From Acidimicrobiia bacterium (GTDB lineage: Bacteria > Actinomycetota > Acidimicrobiia > Acidimicrobiales > Bin134): a stretch of 64,000 nucleotides of DNA. The notes beneath the pieces were generated by a model, which searched no databases, was not told where the DNA came from, and worked only from the letters and a program-made list of their open reading frames with translations. Location: the NCBI GenBank assembly GCA_022822265.1, contig JAJECA010000008.1:124001-188000 (forward strand), written 5' to 3'. The translations under genes were made by a program, and so were the position numbers. Below, in pieces: positions 56,148 to 64,000 of the stretch (positions are counted from its first letter, which is position 1; the number at the start of each line of letters is the position of its first letter).

Positions 56148-56972
56148 CTATTCGGCAGCGACCGGGCAATCGCCCTCGACGAGCAGCCGCCGCAGGACGC
56201 GCTCTCCTTCCCAGGGGTCGCGCACGGCGAAGTGAGCGGTGCAGCGCTCGTCCCAGATCACCACGTCTCCGTTGCGCCAGCGCCAGCGGCAGGTCACGCT
56301 GGGATTGGTGGCATGCTCGGTGACGGCGGCCATGAGGCTGTGGCTGGCATCTTCGTCGAGACCGTCGACCATGGCGTCCCCGACGCAGAAGATCGCCTCC
56401 TCTGCCGTCTCGGGATGCCGTCGCAATAGGGGCTGGCGCACCCCTTGGAGGTTGTCCCGCCAGATTTGCGGATCGAAGTCTGGGAATAACTGCTGCTTCA
56501 AGCCGATGAGCGTGTCGGGCACGCTGTGGACAGTAGAGCGCTCCCGCATCTGCCCTCGCAGCTCGTCGGGCAGCCACGAGGCAGCCAGCACCAGATTGGC
56601 CCACATGGTGTCGCCACCCACCGGCGGAACATCAATCGGCCGCAAGATGCCGAACGCCGGCGGGTTGGGGGCATAGAGCACATCCAGGTGCCACCGGTCC
56701 GTCAGCAGTTGATGATCGCTTCTGACCCGCAACTCCGACGGCTCCGCCTTATCGACCCCGGCGAGACGATCCATCGGATGAATCCACGGCTCGCCCAGCG
56801 ACTCGGCCAGCCGGACGTGGTCAGCATCATCCAGGAGCTGGTCGCGAATACCCACCACCTTGTACTCCAGAATCGCCGCCCGAAGCTCCGAGGCTGTCCC
56901 GGCGTCGAGCCCCCCAAGGTCAATCTCCGACAACTCCGCTCCCAGCGCCGCCGTAAGCGGTTCAATTCGCAT
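56148..56972 (-). CDS. TauD/TfdA family dioxygenase, paralogue 2
   Basis: 274 aa. His95-x-Asp97 in DRWHLDVLY and His247 in RCTAHFAV form the iron triad. ATG 56972 is preceded by GAAGGAGG. Fifteen bases upstream of the P450 on the same strand, so likely co-transcribed with it. The N-terminus MRIEPLTAALGAELSEIDLG is like that of paralogue 1. Confidence 0.9.
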   Translation of the reverse strand: MRIEPLTAALGAELSEIDLGGLDAGTASELRAAILEYKVVGIRDQLLDDADHVRLAESLGEPWIHPMDRLAGVDKAEPSELRVRSDHQLLTDRWHLDVLYAPNPPAFGILRPIDVPPVGGDTMWANLVLAASWLPDELRGQMRERSTVHSVPDTLIGLKQQLFPDFDPQIWRDNLQGVRQPLLRRHPETAEEAIFCVGDAMVDGLDEDASHSLMAAVTEHATNPSVTCRWRWRNGDVVIWDERCTAHFAVRDPWEGERVLRRLLVEGDCPVAAE

Positions 56973-57024
56973 CCCGATGGCCTCCTTCAATCAGTCAACC
57001 ATACATCTCTTGTTGATGTTATGA

Positions 57025-57038
57025 TGCGCATATGCGCA
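57025..57038. promoter_or_regulatory. 14-bp perfect palindrome over the antitoxin start
   Basis: TGCGCATATGCGCA spans the ATG (57032-57034) of the ribbon-helix-helix antitoxin. Such a palindrome at the start is a natural autorepression site for this type of toxin-antitoxin operon; binding is inferred. Confidence 0.5.
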
Positions 57039-57268
57039 CAACCGTGTCGATTGACGACGAAGTGTACGAGGAAGCGCGACGCATGGCATTCGAATCCCGT
57101 CGCACACTGGGAGAAGTCATCAATGAGCTGCTAACAGAAGGCCTCAGACTGGTGGCCCGTCCACCTGCGCGTCGCCAACTCGGCCAGCTCCGCGGAACGA
57201 TCACCGTGGCTGACGACTTTGATGAAACGCCGCAAGAAGTGCTCGCCTCCCTTAGCGACCCGATCTGA
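57032..57268 (+). CDS. Ribbon-helix-helix antitoxin (VapB-like)
   Basis: 78 aa. MRTTVSIDDEVYEEARRMA starts as a CopG/MetJ-type strand-helix, then EVINELLTEGLRL. The acidic C-terminus (VADDFDETPQEV) would neutralise the toxin. The stop overlaps the PIN gene's start by one base, the classic toxin-antitoxin arrangement. Confidence 0.85.
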   Translation: MRTTVSIDDEVYEEARRMAFESRRTLGEVINELLTEGLRLVARPPARRQLGQLRGTITVADDFDETPQEVLASLSDPI

Positions 57269-57648
57269 TGGCCGACCTGCTGCTCGACACTCATGTAGTG
57301 ATTTGGGCTAATGAGGCACCAGAACGTCTCTCCGGCGAAACAGTCGACGCACTGGAAGATCCAAGCAACCGGCTACTGGTGTCCTCCGTCTCGGTTGCCG
57401 AGATCGAAATCAAACGACGACTCGGAAAGCTGGAAATGGAACATGACTGCCACACCCTCGTGGCAAAGCTCGGCGCCACCTGGCTTGACCTGACTCCCAT
57501 CCACGCCATGGGATTGCGAACACTCCCCCTGCTCCATGCCGACCCGTTCGATCGGCTCCTTATCGCCCAAGCCGGCACGGAAGGCTTCACCCTCGTAACC
57601 GCCGACCAGGAGATCCTCGCCTACCCAATTTCCACACTCGCTGCCTGA
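57268..57648 (+). CDS. PIN-domain toxin (VapC-like RNase)
   Basis: 126 aa. Acidic quartet Asp7 (LLLDTHV), Glu45 (SVAEIEI), Asp95 (DPFDRLL) and Asp113 (VTADQ) would coordinate the metal for RNA cleavage. Coupled to the antitoxin gene. The PIN subtype (DTHVVIWA, ADPFDRLLIAQA) is a common one paired with various antitoxins. Likely functional; no broken residue is seen. Confidence 0.86.
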   Translation: MADLLLDTHVVIWANEAPERLSGETVDALEDPSNRLLVSSVSVAEIEIKRRLGKLEMEHDCHTLVAKLGATWLDLTPIHAMGLRTLPLLHADPFDRLLIAQAGTEGFTLVTADQEILAYPISTLAA

Positions 57649-57677
57649 GCGGGAGTGGTCTATTTTGCAAGTTGTCT

Positions 57678-58757
57678 ATGACCACATGGAGCGAATTCTG
57701 CGAACGGATAGAGGTCCTTGGCGAAGGGCTGGATGATGAGGGGCAGCGGCATCTGGCCAACCAAGTGGCTTGTTGGCTGACCTATGCGATCGGCCACAAC
57801 GACCCCCGCCACCCTGCATTTTTTCGGAGCAGCGATCCGGTCTACCAGTGGGGCGGGCCCAACGCCGACCAGGTGGCCCGCCGAACCGCGATCGACGGGG
57901 ATGGCGTATACCGGATTTCAGGCCACATGGGGGCTTGCGAGGAGTTTGTGCTCCAGATCAAGCTCGGCGCGACGCAAAGCGGCGGAGCAGGGGTAGGCCT
58001 AGAGGTGACCGGTTCCAGCCTCGGGCTGGGTCCGGGGGACGACTTCGACATCCTGCTTGGGGGCGAAGACCCCGACGACGAGAACACGAGCTGGCTACCC
58101 CTGGACCCCGACGGATCGTTTGTGCACATCCGCGACTACTACTTCGATTGGCAGCCCGCCGAGCCGGCCACGTTCGTAATCGAGCGCCTCGACACCGTGG
58201 GCGAGCCCAAGCCGGAGATCGATGCCGCCGCCATCCTCAGCACCGCCCTCGGCGAGATCGAGCACTCCTTCGAGTTCTGGAACGGCTACCAGGAGCGCAT
58301 GCTCGGCGACCAGCCTCCCAACTCGTTCCTGCCTCCAGCCGGAATGGGACGCGGCGTCAAGACCCTCATCTACAGCCATGCCGGAGTGGCCCTCGACCCC
58401 GATCAGGCCCTCGTGGTCGAGATCGACCACCGGGGCGCCACGATGTGGGATATCCAGCTCTACAACCGGCCGTGGTACGAGGCGCTCGACTTCACCAATC
58501 GGCTGACCTGCCTGAACCACGCCCTCATCGAGCCCGGACCAATCGTGATCGCCGGCTCCGATCCGGGCGGAGCCAACTGGCTCGACACCGAAGGGCGAGA
58601 ATCGGTGCTATGCACCATCCGCTGGTGGCACCCGCCCGACACCCCCGTGGTCGATGCTCAGGTCATACCCCTCAGCGAGCTCGACCTACCACCGGTTGAC
58701 CGCCAGGCCCAGATCCAACGCCGCTCTTCCCACATCGCCTGGCGCTACCGGACCTAA
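57678..58757 (+). CDS. DUF1214-type protein, paralogue 2
   Basis: 359 aa. The C-terminal SDPGGANWLDTEGRESVLCTIRWW matches the corresponding part of paralogues 1 and 3, while the first ~90 residues differ. Start at ATG 57678; a TTG two codons earlier lacks merit. Ribosome site poor. Separated from paralogue 3 by a GNAT gene and a toxin-antitoxin-like pair. Confidence 0.68.
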   Translation: MTTWSEFCERIEVLGEGLDDEGQRHLANQVACWLTYAIGHNDPRHPAFFRSSDPVYQWGGPNADQVARRTAIDGDGVYRISGHMGACEEFVLQIKLGATQSGGAGVGLEVTGSSLGLGPGDDFDILLGGEDPDDENTSWLPLDPDGSFVHIRDYYFDWQPAEPATFVIERLDTVGEPKPEIDAAAILSTALGEIEHSFEFWNGYQERMLGDQPPNSFLPPAGMGRGVKTLIYSHAGVALDPDQALVVEIDHRGATMWDIQLYNRPWYEALDFTNRLTCLNHALIEPGPIVIAGSDPGGANWLDTEGRESVLCTIRWWHPPDTPVVDAQVIPLSELDLPPVDRQAQIQRRSSHIAWRYRT

Positions 58758-58790
58758 CCCCTACTGCGGTATAGAGGCCAAGGTTGGCAT

Positions 58791-59366
58791 TCACTCGGCT
58801 AGTGGCCGGAGGGAGGAGGAGTGCCATTCGTTCTTGGCCATAGACCAGGCGACGTCGATTCCGATGGTGGCTGGGGCGTGGGGTTTGACCCTTGACTCTC
58901 CGTCGAAGTGGTAGCCGAGAGCCTCGGGTATGGCCCCACTACGGGTGTTGGCTTTGTCGTGGTGGATTTCGACACGTTCGATATCGGGGACCGTGAAGGC
59001 TGCGGAGGTGAGGATACGGGCCATTTCGGTGGCGTATCCCTGGCGGAGGTGATCTACGTGAACCCAGTAGCCGATCTCCAGCGTCTTGGGGCCAGCCCGT
59101 CGGTGAAAGCCGCAACCGCCAACTACTTGGTCTCCCTCATAGGCCCCAAACACGACTTCTTGACCGGCTTCCCAGTCGTCCTCCCAGCGACGGATTAGCG
59201 CTTTCCGGTCGTCGTCGCTCAAAGGCTCGAACTCGATCCACGACATCCACGGCCGCAGATGATCGATGCTGGCCTGAATGGCATCCCGCAGAATCTCCAT
59301 GTCGTTGATCCGCCAACGCCGCAAGGCCAGACGAGGACCGACAACTACTTCCGGCAGAACACTCAC
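58791..59366 (-). CDS. GNAT acetyltransferase (RimJ/RimL-like)
   Basis: 191 aa. LRRWRINDMEIL at the start, HLRQGYATEMARILTSAAF as the acetyl-CoA loop and VEIHHDKANTRSGAIPEALGY as the conserved end. Target unknown. Divergent from the XRE-type antitoxin gene. Confidence 0.9.
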   Translation of the reverse strand: MSVLPEVVVGPRLALRRWRINDMEILRDAIQASIDHLRPWMSWIEFEPLSDDDRKALIRRWEDDWEAGQEVVFGAYEGDQVVGGCGFHRRAGPKTLEIGYWVHVDHLRQGYATEMARILTSAAFTVPDIERVEIHHDKANTRSGAIPEALGYHFDGESRVKPHAPATIGIDVAWSMAKNEWHSSSLRPLAE

Positions 59367-59480
59367 TCATCAACAATTCCACAGCGCGCTCGGCATCCTT
59401 TGCTGATTTCCAAAGCAGCCGAGTGAACAACCGGTACTCTTCAGCCTCCTGCGACGCGACCTTTAGCCGGACCTTTGTGG

Positions 59481-59510
59481 CCAAATGGTATCTGATCGGA
59501 TACCATTTGG
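59481..59510. promoter_or_regulatory. 30-bp near-perfect palindrome upstream of XRE gene
   Basis: CCAAATGGTATC and GATACCATTTGG are exact 12-base inverted arms around TGATCG, whose centre GATC is itself palindromic. It ends three bases before the GTG of the helix-turn-helix gene, so it is a very good candidate operator for it. Confidence 0.65.
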
Positions 59511-59513
59511 GGC

Positions 59514-59825
59514 GTGGACGCTGCTGAGGTGATCCGTAGCGCCCGGTGCCGGGCGGGCCTCACGCTGCGGGGCCTTGCTGCGGCTGCCGGCACCTCCCAC
59601 TCGGCGATTGCCGCCTATGAGGCGGGAGCCAAAGTGCCTTCAGCCGCTACCGTCGACCGTATCGTTCGTGCAGCCGGCTTCGCCCTCGACCGGGAGATCA
59701 GCCCCCGGGTGCGAGGAGACGGCCGTATCGACCGGGGGGTCGAATTGGCTGCTGTGCTCGAATTGGCCGCTGAATTTCCAGCCCTACACTCCCCTAACCT
59801 CAAATTTCCCGTGTTCGGAAGATGA
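59514..59825 (+). CDS. XRE-type HTH antitoxin candidate
   Basis: 103 aa, GTG start. VIRSARCRAGLTLRGLAAAA then TSHSAIAAYEAGAKVPSAAT are the five-helix XRE DNA-binding domain (residues 5-60). C-terminal part short and helical. Overlaps the next gene's start (ATGA). A strong palindrome precedes it, suggesting autoregulation. Confidence 0.85.
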   Translation: MDAAEVIRSARCRAGLTLRGLAAAAGTSHSAIAAYEAGAKVPSAATVDRIVRAAGFALDREISPRVRGDGRIDRGVELAAVLELAAEFPALHSPNLKFPVFGR

Positions 59826-60361
59826 ACCTGGCCGAGCGCATTGTCGCCCTTCATCAGGCCTTGGACGACGCTGCTATCCCCCACGCCTTCGGCGGCGCGC
59901 TGGCCCTGGCATGGTGCACCCAGCAGGCGCGGGCCACCATCGACATCGACGTCAATCTCTTTGTCGGCCTCGACTGCATCGAACAGGTGCTGGCCGCACT
60001 GCCCGCGGAAATTGAGGTGACCGCCGACAATCGGAACCAGTTGGAGACAGATGGGCAAAGTCGACTTTGGTGGGACACAACCCCAGTCGACGTATTCCTC
60101 AACACCACCCCGTTCCATGAAGCCGCCGCCACCCGGGCCCGGTTCGAATCATTCGCCGGCGCCGACATTCCCTTCCTCGCCTGTCGAGACCTGGCGGTGT
60201 TCAAGGCGTTCTTCGACCGCACCCGAGACTGGGCCGATCTAGAGGAAATGAACACAGCTGGCACCCTCGACCACGAAGCGGTACTGGGCGTGCTCGCTCG
60301 CTACCTCGGTGGCGAGGACCAGCGGGTTGCCCGCCTTCGGGCCCTCGCTACCCGGAAATAG
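59822..60361 (+). CDS. AbiEii/MNT-type nucleotidyltransferase, toxin candidate
   Basis: 179 aa. FGGALALAWCTQQARATIDIDVNLF holds the GG loop and Asp41/Asp43 of the nucleotidyltransferase active site, fitting the AbiEii/DUF1814-like type. Paired in operon with an XRE protein, as in type IV or MenT-like toxin-antitoxin systems. Could be an abortive-infection or growth-control module; not proven. Confidence 0.82.
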   Translation: MNLAERIVALHQALDDAAIPHAFGGALALAWCTQQARATIDIDVNLFVGLDCIEQVLAALPAEIEVTADNRNQLETDGQSRLWWDTTPVDVFLNTTPFHEAAATRARFESFAGADIPFLACRDLAVFKAFFDRTRDWADLEEMNTAGTLDHEAVLGVLARYLGGEDQRVARLRALATRK

Positions 60362-60430
60362 GGCAACTCGCCCGCGACACCAAATGCGGCCTGGTGGCGA
60401 TGGGGAATAGCCGGCGATTCCCGGATCCAC

Positions 60431-61543
60431 CTATACGTCGTCGATCGACAGCACCCTCGTCTCAAGCTGGGTGGGCTGTTCTTCGGCGAGGAGGTAGCGC
60501 CAGAAAATGGTGCCGGTGGGTGCACCGGCGGTGTCCAGCCAGTTGGGGACGCCCGGGTCGCTATGGGCCAGGATCATCCGGAACGACCCGTCTGGTTCCA
60601 GCACCGTCTGGCGTCGATTGAGCGAGACCCGGCGCTGTCGGTACGGAGGGGTCTGGATGAAGCGGTTGTTGAGCACGACGTTGGCGAACCGGCAGTTCGG
60701 AAACCGGCCGCGAATCTCAAGTGCTTCATCAGGCCCCAGCTCATAGCGGGTTGAGCGGTAGGCATTGTCGGCCGCGGCGTAGCCGATAGCGCGGTTGCCC
60801 TCGTCGAGCGGGGGGTTGGTAAACCGATTGGGCTCGGAGGACACCCAGTCCAGCGGAATGTCGCGAGGACCAGTGGGCCAGTCCACGGTAACGCTGCGAA
60901 GGAATGTGATGACCCTCTGGAGACCCAGGGCGCAAGCCTCGTCGTCGGGGATGGCTGGAGGTCCGGGATCGACAGTCGGCTCAATGGATAGTGGAACGTT
61001 CATGTTGGGGTCGGTCGCCGCCGGACGATCCCACTCGAAATAATGGCGGGTGGTAACGCTGCCCGATTCTGGGGTGAGCGCCAGCCAGTTGCCGGATTGA
61101 GGGCTCTGGCTGAGGTGTAGCTCGTAGCTTCCATCGGAGTTGACCTCGATCTCATCGTCGTTGAGCGTGGCCCCCAGTGCTTTCGACATGCCACCACCGG
61201 CTGTCCCAACCTCGACAGTAAAGGACGTATAAACCGCTCCTGCCAGGTTTCCCCTGATCACGTAGTCGCGCTCAGGATCGATCACCGACCCGTAGTAGAT
61301 GGCATCGGGGTTGTCTCCCAAGAGCTTCTTGGTGGGAGAGAACCACCGGTAGAACCAAGGCCGAGCCGGGTCGGCCTGCGACCAGAACTCTAAGGCGTGC
61401 TGCAAGGAGTTGAGCGCGAACATCCGTGCCTCGGCCCGGTCGTCCGCACCGGGCATCATTCTGTCCTCGCGCCACCAATCCTGTTCGATCTCAGCCATCA
61501 ACTCCACGAGCTCTTCCCACACCTGTCCTGATCGATCAGCCAT
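60431..61543 (-). CDS. DUF1214-type protein, paralogue 3
   Basis: 370 aa. ATG 61543 is preceded by GGAGGAGCAG. SDPGVPNWLDTAGAPTGTI near the C-terminus is the shared signature. The N-terminal half (WFYRWFSPTKKLLGDNPDAIYY) is closest to that of paralogue 1 (5053). No signal peptide or known cofactor motif. Confidence 0.72.
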   Translation of the reverse strand: MADRSGQVWEELVELMAEIEQDWWREDRMMPGADDRAEARMFALNSLQHALEFWSQADPARPWFYRWFSPTKKLLGDNPDAIYYGSVIDPERDYVIRGNLAGAVYTSFTVEVGTAGGGMSKALGATLNDDEIEVNSDGSYELHLSQSPQSGNWLALTPESGSVTTRHYFEWDRPAATDPNMNVPLSIEPTVDPGPPAIPDDEACALGLQRVITFLRSVTVDWPTGPRDIPLDWVSSEPNRFTNPPLDEGNRAIGYAAADNAYRSTRYELGPDEALEIRGRFPNCRFANVVLNNRFIQTPPYRQRRVSLNRRQTVLEPDGSFRMILAHSDPGVPNWLDTAGAPTGTIFWRYLLAEEQPTQLETRVLSIDDV

Positions 61544-61644
61544 CTGCTCCTCCACGTGTAGTCAAGCTCTGGGAAGGCTAGCCACTAAGGCCCCAGCGCA
61601 CATTGTGGCTGGAAACGAGGGGATCGCCACTATGGTGGACCGTC

Positions 61645-63168
61645 GTGCGGGTGATGATGACGGGGGCAACAGGGTTTATCGGCGGACACACCGCGGCACG
61701 CGCCATCGAAGCGGGTCACGAGGTCTGTGCCCTCGTTAGGTCACCCGAGAAGCTTGAAAGCCTCCGAGCAGCCTTCGACTTGCCCGCCATAGATCACGTA
61801 GTGGGCGATATGACCGACCCTGACGCCGTAGCCGCAGCCCTCGACGGAGCAGACGCTGCAATCCACTGCGCCGCGGTCGTATCGCTCGACGCACGCGGCA
61901 ACGCTCAGGGGATCGAGAACAGCATCGCCGGGGCCCGGCTTGTGCTCCGTAAGGCCTACGAGATGGAGCTCGACCCGATCATCCACCTTTCCAGCGTGGC
62001 GGCCCTGTTCGATCCCGGCGCCGGCTCTCTCACCGTAGACCACCCGCCCTCCTCGGCCGGATACACCTACGGGCAAGCCAAGGCCGACGCGGAGATGGTG
62101 GCCCGCAAGCTCCAGGCCGATGGTGCTCCCTTGGCCATCGTGTATCCCAGCGCGGTTATCGGGCCGCCTGCGGGTTCGGCTCTCGGCGAGGCCAGCGAGG
62201 ACATGGCCCGATTCACGGCAACCGGCATCATTCCCACCCGCAAGGCCGCAGTGGCAATCTCCGATGTCCGCGATATGGCCGATCTTCTAGTGGCGCTGCT
62301 GGAATCAGGCCATGGCCCCCGCCGCGTGATGTGCGGCGGCCATCTGGTGGACATGAACCTCTTCGCTGCCATCTACCGCAACCTCACCGGTCGAAGGTTC
62401 CCCATGATGCCGCTTCCCCCTTCAGCGCTCCGGGGAATGGGCCGCATGGCCGATGCTATTCGGCGCTTTGTGCCCATCAACGCGGCGATGAACAGGTTCA
62501 GCATGAGCGTGCTCACCCAGTGGGAGGGGTCGGAAGACAGCGATCTCGCCACATACGGAGTTGAGTTCCGCCCTATTGAGGAGACCTTCGCCGACAGCCT
62601 GGCTGCTTGGCACGAAGCCGGCCTCCTCTCCAAACGCCAGATAGGCAAAGCACTCCCCTCCCCTGACCTCGGCGAAGCGCCGACCCCTCCCAAGGGCTTC
62701 CGCATGCCAGCCCGGGTGGTGCTGTCTCGGCCCTTCAGGACCCTCGGCCCTCTCGTCGTCCCGCGGGTCCACCGGGTGATCAACCGGCTCACCCGGGGCC
62801 GAACGCTGCTCGACTCCGCGGCGCAGCCCATGCTCATGCTCTTCTCAACCGGGGCCAAGACCGGCCAGACTCGAGAAACACCGCTCGGCGCGGTTCCGCT
62901 CGAAGAGGGTCGCTTCTTGGTGGTGGGCAGCAACTTCGCCCGCGAGCAGCACCCGGCCTGGACGGCAAACCTCGTCGCCAATCCCGATGCTGAGGTCACC
63001 TTCCGAGGCAAGAGAATTCCGGTGCGGGCCCGCCTCCTCTCCGGCGCCGAGCGTGAAACAAGGTGGCAGACCGCGGTCGCCTGGTATCCGCTGTGGACTG
63101 GCTACGACGCCATAACCCAGCGAGAGCTGCGCCTGTTCCAATTGGAGCCCGTCACAAGCAGAAGCTGA
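61645..63168 (+). CDS. NAD-dependent epimerase/reductase fused to DDN-type deazaflavin domain
   Basis: 507 aa. N-terminal extended SDR: TGATGFIGG at residues 6-14 and YxxxK as Tyr142/Lys146. From about residue 375 to the end is a DDN/F420-dependent nitroreductase-type domain with STGAKTGQTRETPLG (401-415) and HPAWTANLVANPD (436-448). The start is the GTG at 61645; more upstream codons would precede the Rossmann strand. Such domains are usually separate proteins. Function unknown; F420 use in the second domain is family inference. Confidence 0.86.
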   Translation: MRVMMTGATGFIGGHTAARAIEAGHEVCALVRSPEKLESLRAAFDLPAIDHVVGDMTDPDAVAAALDGADAAIHCAAVVSLDARGNAQGIENSIAGARLVLRKAYEMELDPIIHLSSVAALFDPGAGSLTVDHPPSSAGYTYGQAKADAEMVARKLQADGAPLAIVYPSAVIGPPAGSALGEASEDMARFTATGIIPTRKAAVAISDVRDMADLLVALLESGHGPRRVMCGGHLVDMNLFAAIYRNLTGRRFPMMPLPPSALRGMGRMADAIRRFVPINAAMNRFSMSVLTQWEGSEDSDLATYGVEFRPIEETFADSLAAWHEAGLLSKRQIGKALPSPDLGEAPTPPKGFRMPARVVLSRPFRTLGPLVVPRVHRVINRLTRGRTLLDSAAQPMLMLFSTGAKTGQTRETPLGAVPLEEGRFLVVGSNFAREQHPAWTANLVANPDAEVTFRGKRIPVRARLLSGAERETRWQTAVAWYPLWTGYDAITQRELRLFQLEPVTSRS

Positions 63169-63190
63169 TTGCCAGAACGGACCGACACTC

Positions 63191-64000
63191 CTAGTGGTAC
63201 GTCAGGTACTCGTTGAGCTCCCAATCGGTGACCGCTTGTGAGAATCGGCGCCATTCCTCTCGCTTCATGGCCACGAAGTTGGCCACCAGCTCCGACCCGA
63301 CAGCTTCGGCCAACTCTCTGTCGGCCTCTAGTGCATCGAGCGCTAGGGCCAGATTCTCGGGCGCACATCGGTCGGTGCTGGCGGTTTCTAGGCCATCGCC
63401 CTCCTCGTGTGGGGGCGGAGAGGTCTCGTTTTTCACCCCCAAGAGCGTGGCCTGGAGAATCGCCGCGGTGGCGACGTAGGGATTGGCCGCCCCGTCGGGG
63501 ACTCGGCTCTCCAGCCTGGTGCCCGCGCCTCGGTCGCTGGGTACCCGGATGGCCACGGCGCGATGGTCGTATCCCCAGTTGGCCCAATAGCCCGAAAGCT
63601 GCCCGGGAATTAGTCGCTTGTAGGCGTTGACGGTAGGCGCGCACAGCGCGGTCAGGGCCTCATGGTGCTCGAGCATTCCCCCGATCCCGTGGTGAGCCAT
63701 CGCAGAGAGCCCGTCGTCGGCTTGAGGGTCATGGAAAAGATGCTCGCCAGCGTCGTTTTGGAAGCTGATATTCACATGGAGGCCGTTGCCGCCGCGATCG
63801 CCGAATGGTCGACCGAGGAAGGTCATCAGGAGCCCGTGGCGGGCGGCCACCTCGCGGCTCAGCAGCTTGAGGAGGAACGTATTGTCGATGGCCTCCAAGG
63901 GCTCTTTGTGCTCGATGGTGACTTCGAATTGGGGCGTGTCGTACTCGCTGGCAATGGTCTCCAACCCGATCCCGGTGGATTCCGCGGCGGCCATGATGTC
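63191..64000 (-). CDS. Glutamine synthetase family protein, C-terminal part (cut by window edge)
   Basis: The last ~269 residues of a glutamine synthetase-type catalytic domain, in leftward frame to the window end. NGLHVNISFQND is the metal/ammonia-loop His region (like GSGxHxHxSL), NAYKRLIPGQLSGYWANWGYD the ATP/flap segment and RLESRVPDGAANPYV the conserved Arg/Glu stretch with a Pro-Asp-Gly-Ala-Ala-Asn-Pro end. Because the start lies outside the window it may be GlnA or a gamma-glutamylpolyamine synthetase-type relative. Confidence 0.88.
   Translation of the reverse strand, partial: DIMAAAESTGIGLETIASEYDTPQFEVTIEHKEPLEAIDNTFLLKLLSREVAARHGLLMTFLGRPFGDRGGNGLHVNISFQNDAGEHLFHDPQADDGLSAMAHHGIGGMLEHHEALTALCAPTVNAYKRLIPGQLSGYWANWGYDHRAVAIRVPSDRGAGTRLESRVPDGAANPYVATAAILQATLLGVKNETSPPPHEEGDGLETASTDRCAPENLALALDALEADRELAEAVGSELVANFVAMKREEWRRFSQAVTDWELNEYLTYH

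Noticed and set aside
59137-59484. 115-codon leftward frame starting in the palindrome
   Set aside because: Its first ~40 residues look protein-like, but the rest overlaps the GNAT gene out of frame and the start is TTG within the operator; it may be a remnant but is not supportable.

Overview
The window is about 64 kb of GC-rich DNA (roughly 60-63% G+C by eye), densely coding on both strands. The content is typical of an uncultured, probably marine or soil, actinobacterium; my best guess is class Acidimicrobiia. Pointers are two LLM-type (luciferase-like, probably F420-linked) oxidoreductases, a DDN-type deazaflavin domain, an MpaB/DUF2236 protein, an AldR-like/ald pair, a Ltp2-like/DUF35 pair and many Amidohydro_2, SDR and CaiB/BaiF paralogues. 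This placement is inference; no rRNA or ribosomal gene is present. I see no tRNA, rRNA, CRISPR array, insertion sequence or prophage.

Layout. 1-3 kb: divergent isocitrate lyase (cut by the left edge) and malate synthase G, the glyoxylate shunt. 3-14 kb: MerB-like protein, sulfotransferase followed by the tail of a lost second copy, DUF1214-type protein, thioesterase, SDRs, an amidohydrolase, MpaB-like protein, SMP-30 lactonase-like protein, APH-like kinase and cupin. 14-18.8 kb: MFS exporter, then a leftward cassette of a UGSC-family selenoprotein with an in-frame TGA, a 327-aa partner and an AldR-like regulator, divergent from alanine dehydrogenase. 18.8-23.1 kb: GMC oxidoreductase, enoyl-CoA hydratase, LLM oxidoreductase and two hotdog hydratases, an acyl-CoA type catabolic block. 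23.1-25.9 kb: zinc uptake (permease, His-rich binding lipoprotein), a Cys-rich small membrane ORF and a Zur-like regulator, with no ATPase gene nearby. 25.9-43 kb: acyl-CoA dehydrogenase, TauD dioxygenase, GH20-like enzyme, TetR regulator, amidohydrolases, SDR, a lipoprotein hydrolase with a neocarzinostatin-like tail, CoA-transferase, DUF427-TesB fusion, LLM enzyme, GcvT/DmdA-like protein, macrodomain protein, enoyl-CoA hydratase, aldose-epimerase-like protein and VOC protein. 43-57 kb: TauE/SafE permease, GH3 glycosidase, methyltransferase, cupin, SDR, two amidohydrolases, DUF35 plus Ltp2-like thiolase, a tandem CoA-transferase, P450 and TauD. 57-64 kb: two toxin-antitoxin-like pairs, each with a palindrome at its start, two further DUF1214-type genes, a GNAT, an epimerase-DDN fusion and a glutamine synthetase family gene cut by the right edge.

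Taken together the region reads as a catabolic accessory repertoire: oxygenases (P450, TauD, MpaB-like), flavin/F420 oxidoreductases, SDRs, CoA-transferases, hydratases, thioesterases and Amidohydro_2 enzymes for degrading complex organic acids or terpenoid/steroid-like substrates, with the glyoxylate shunt available to assimilate the resulting acetyl-CoA. The most striking item is the selenocysteine-encoding TGA in the UGSC gene at 15701-15703, followed by a hairpin placed like a bacterial SECIS.
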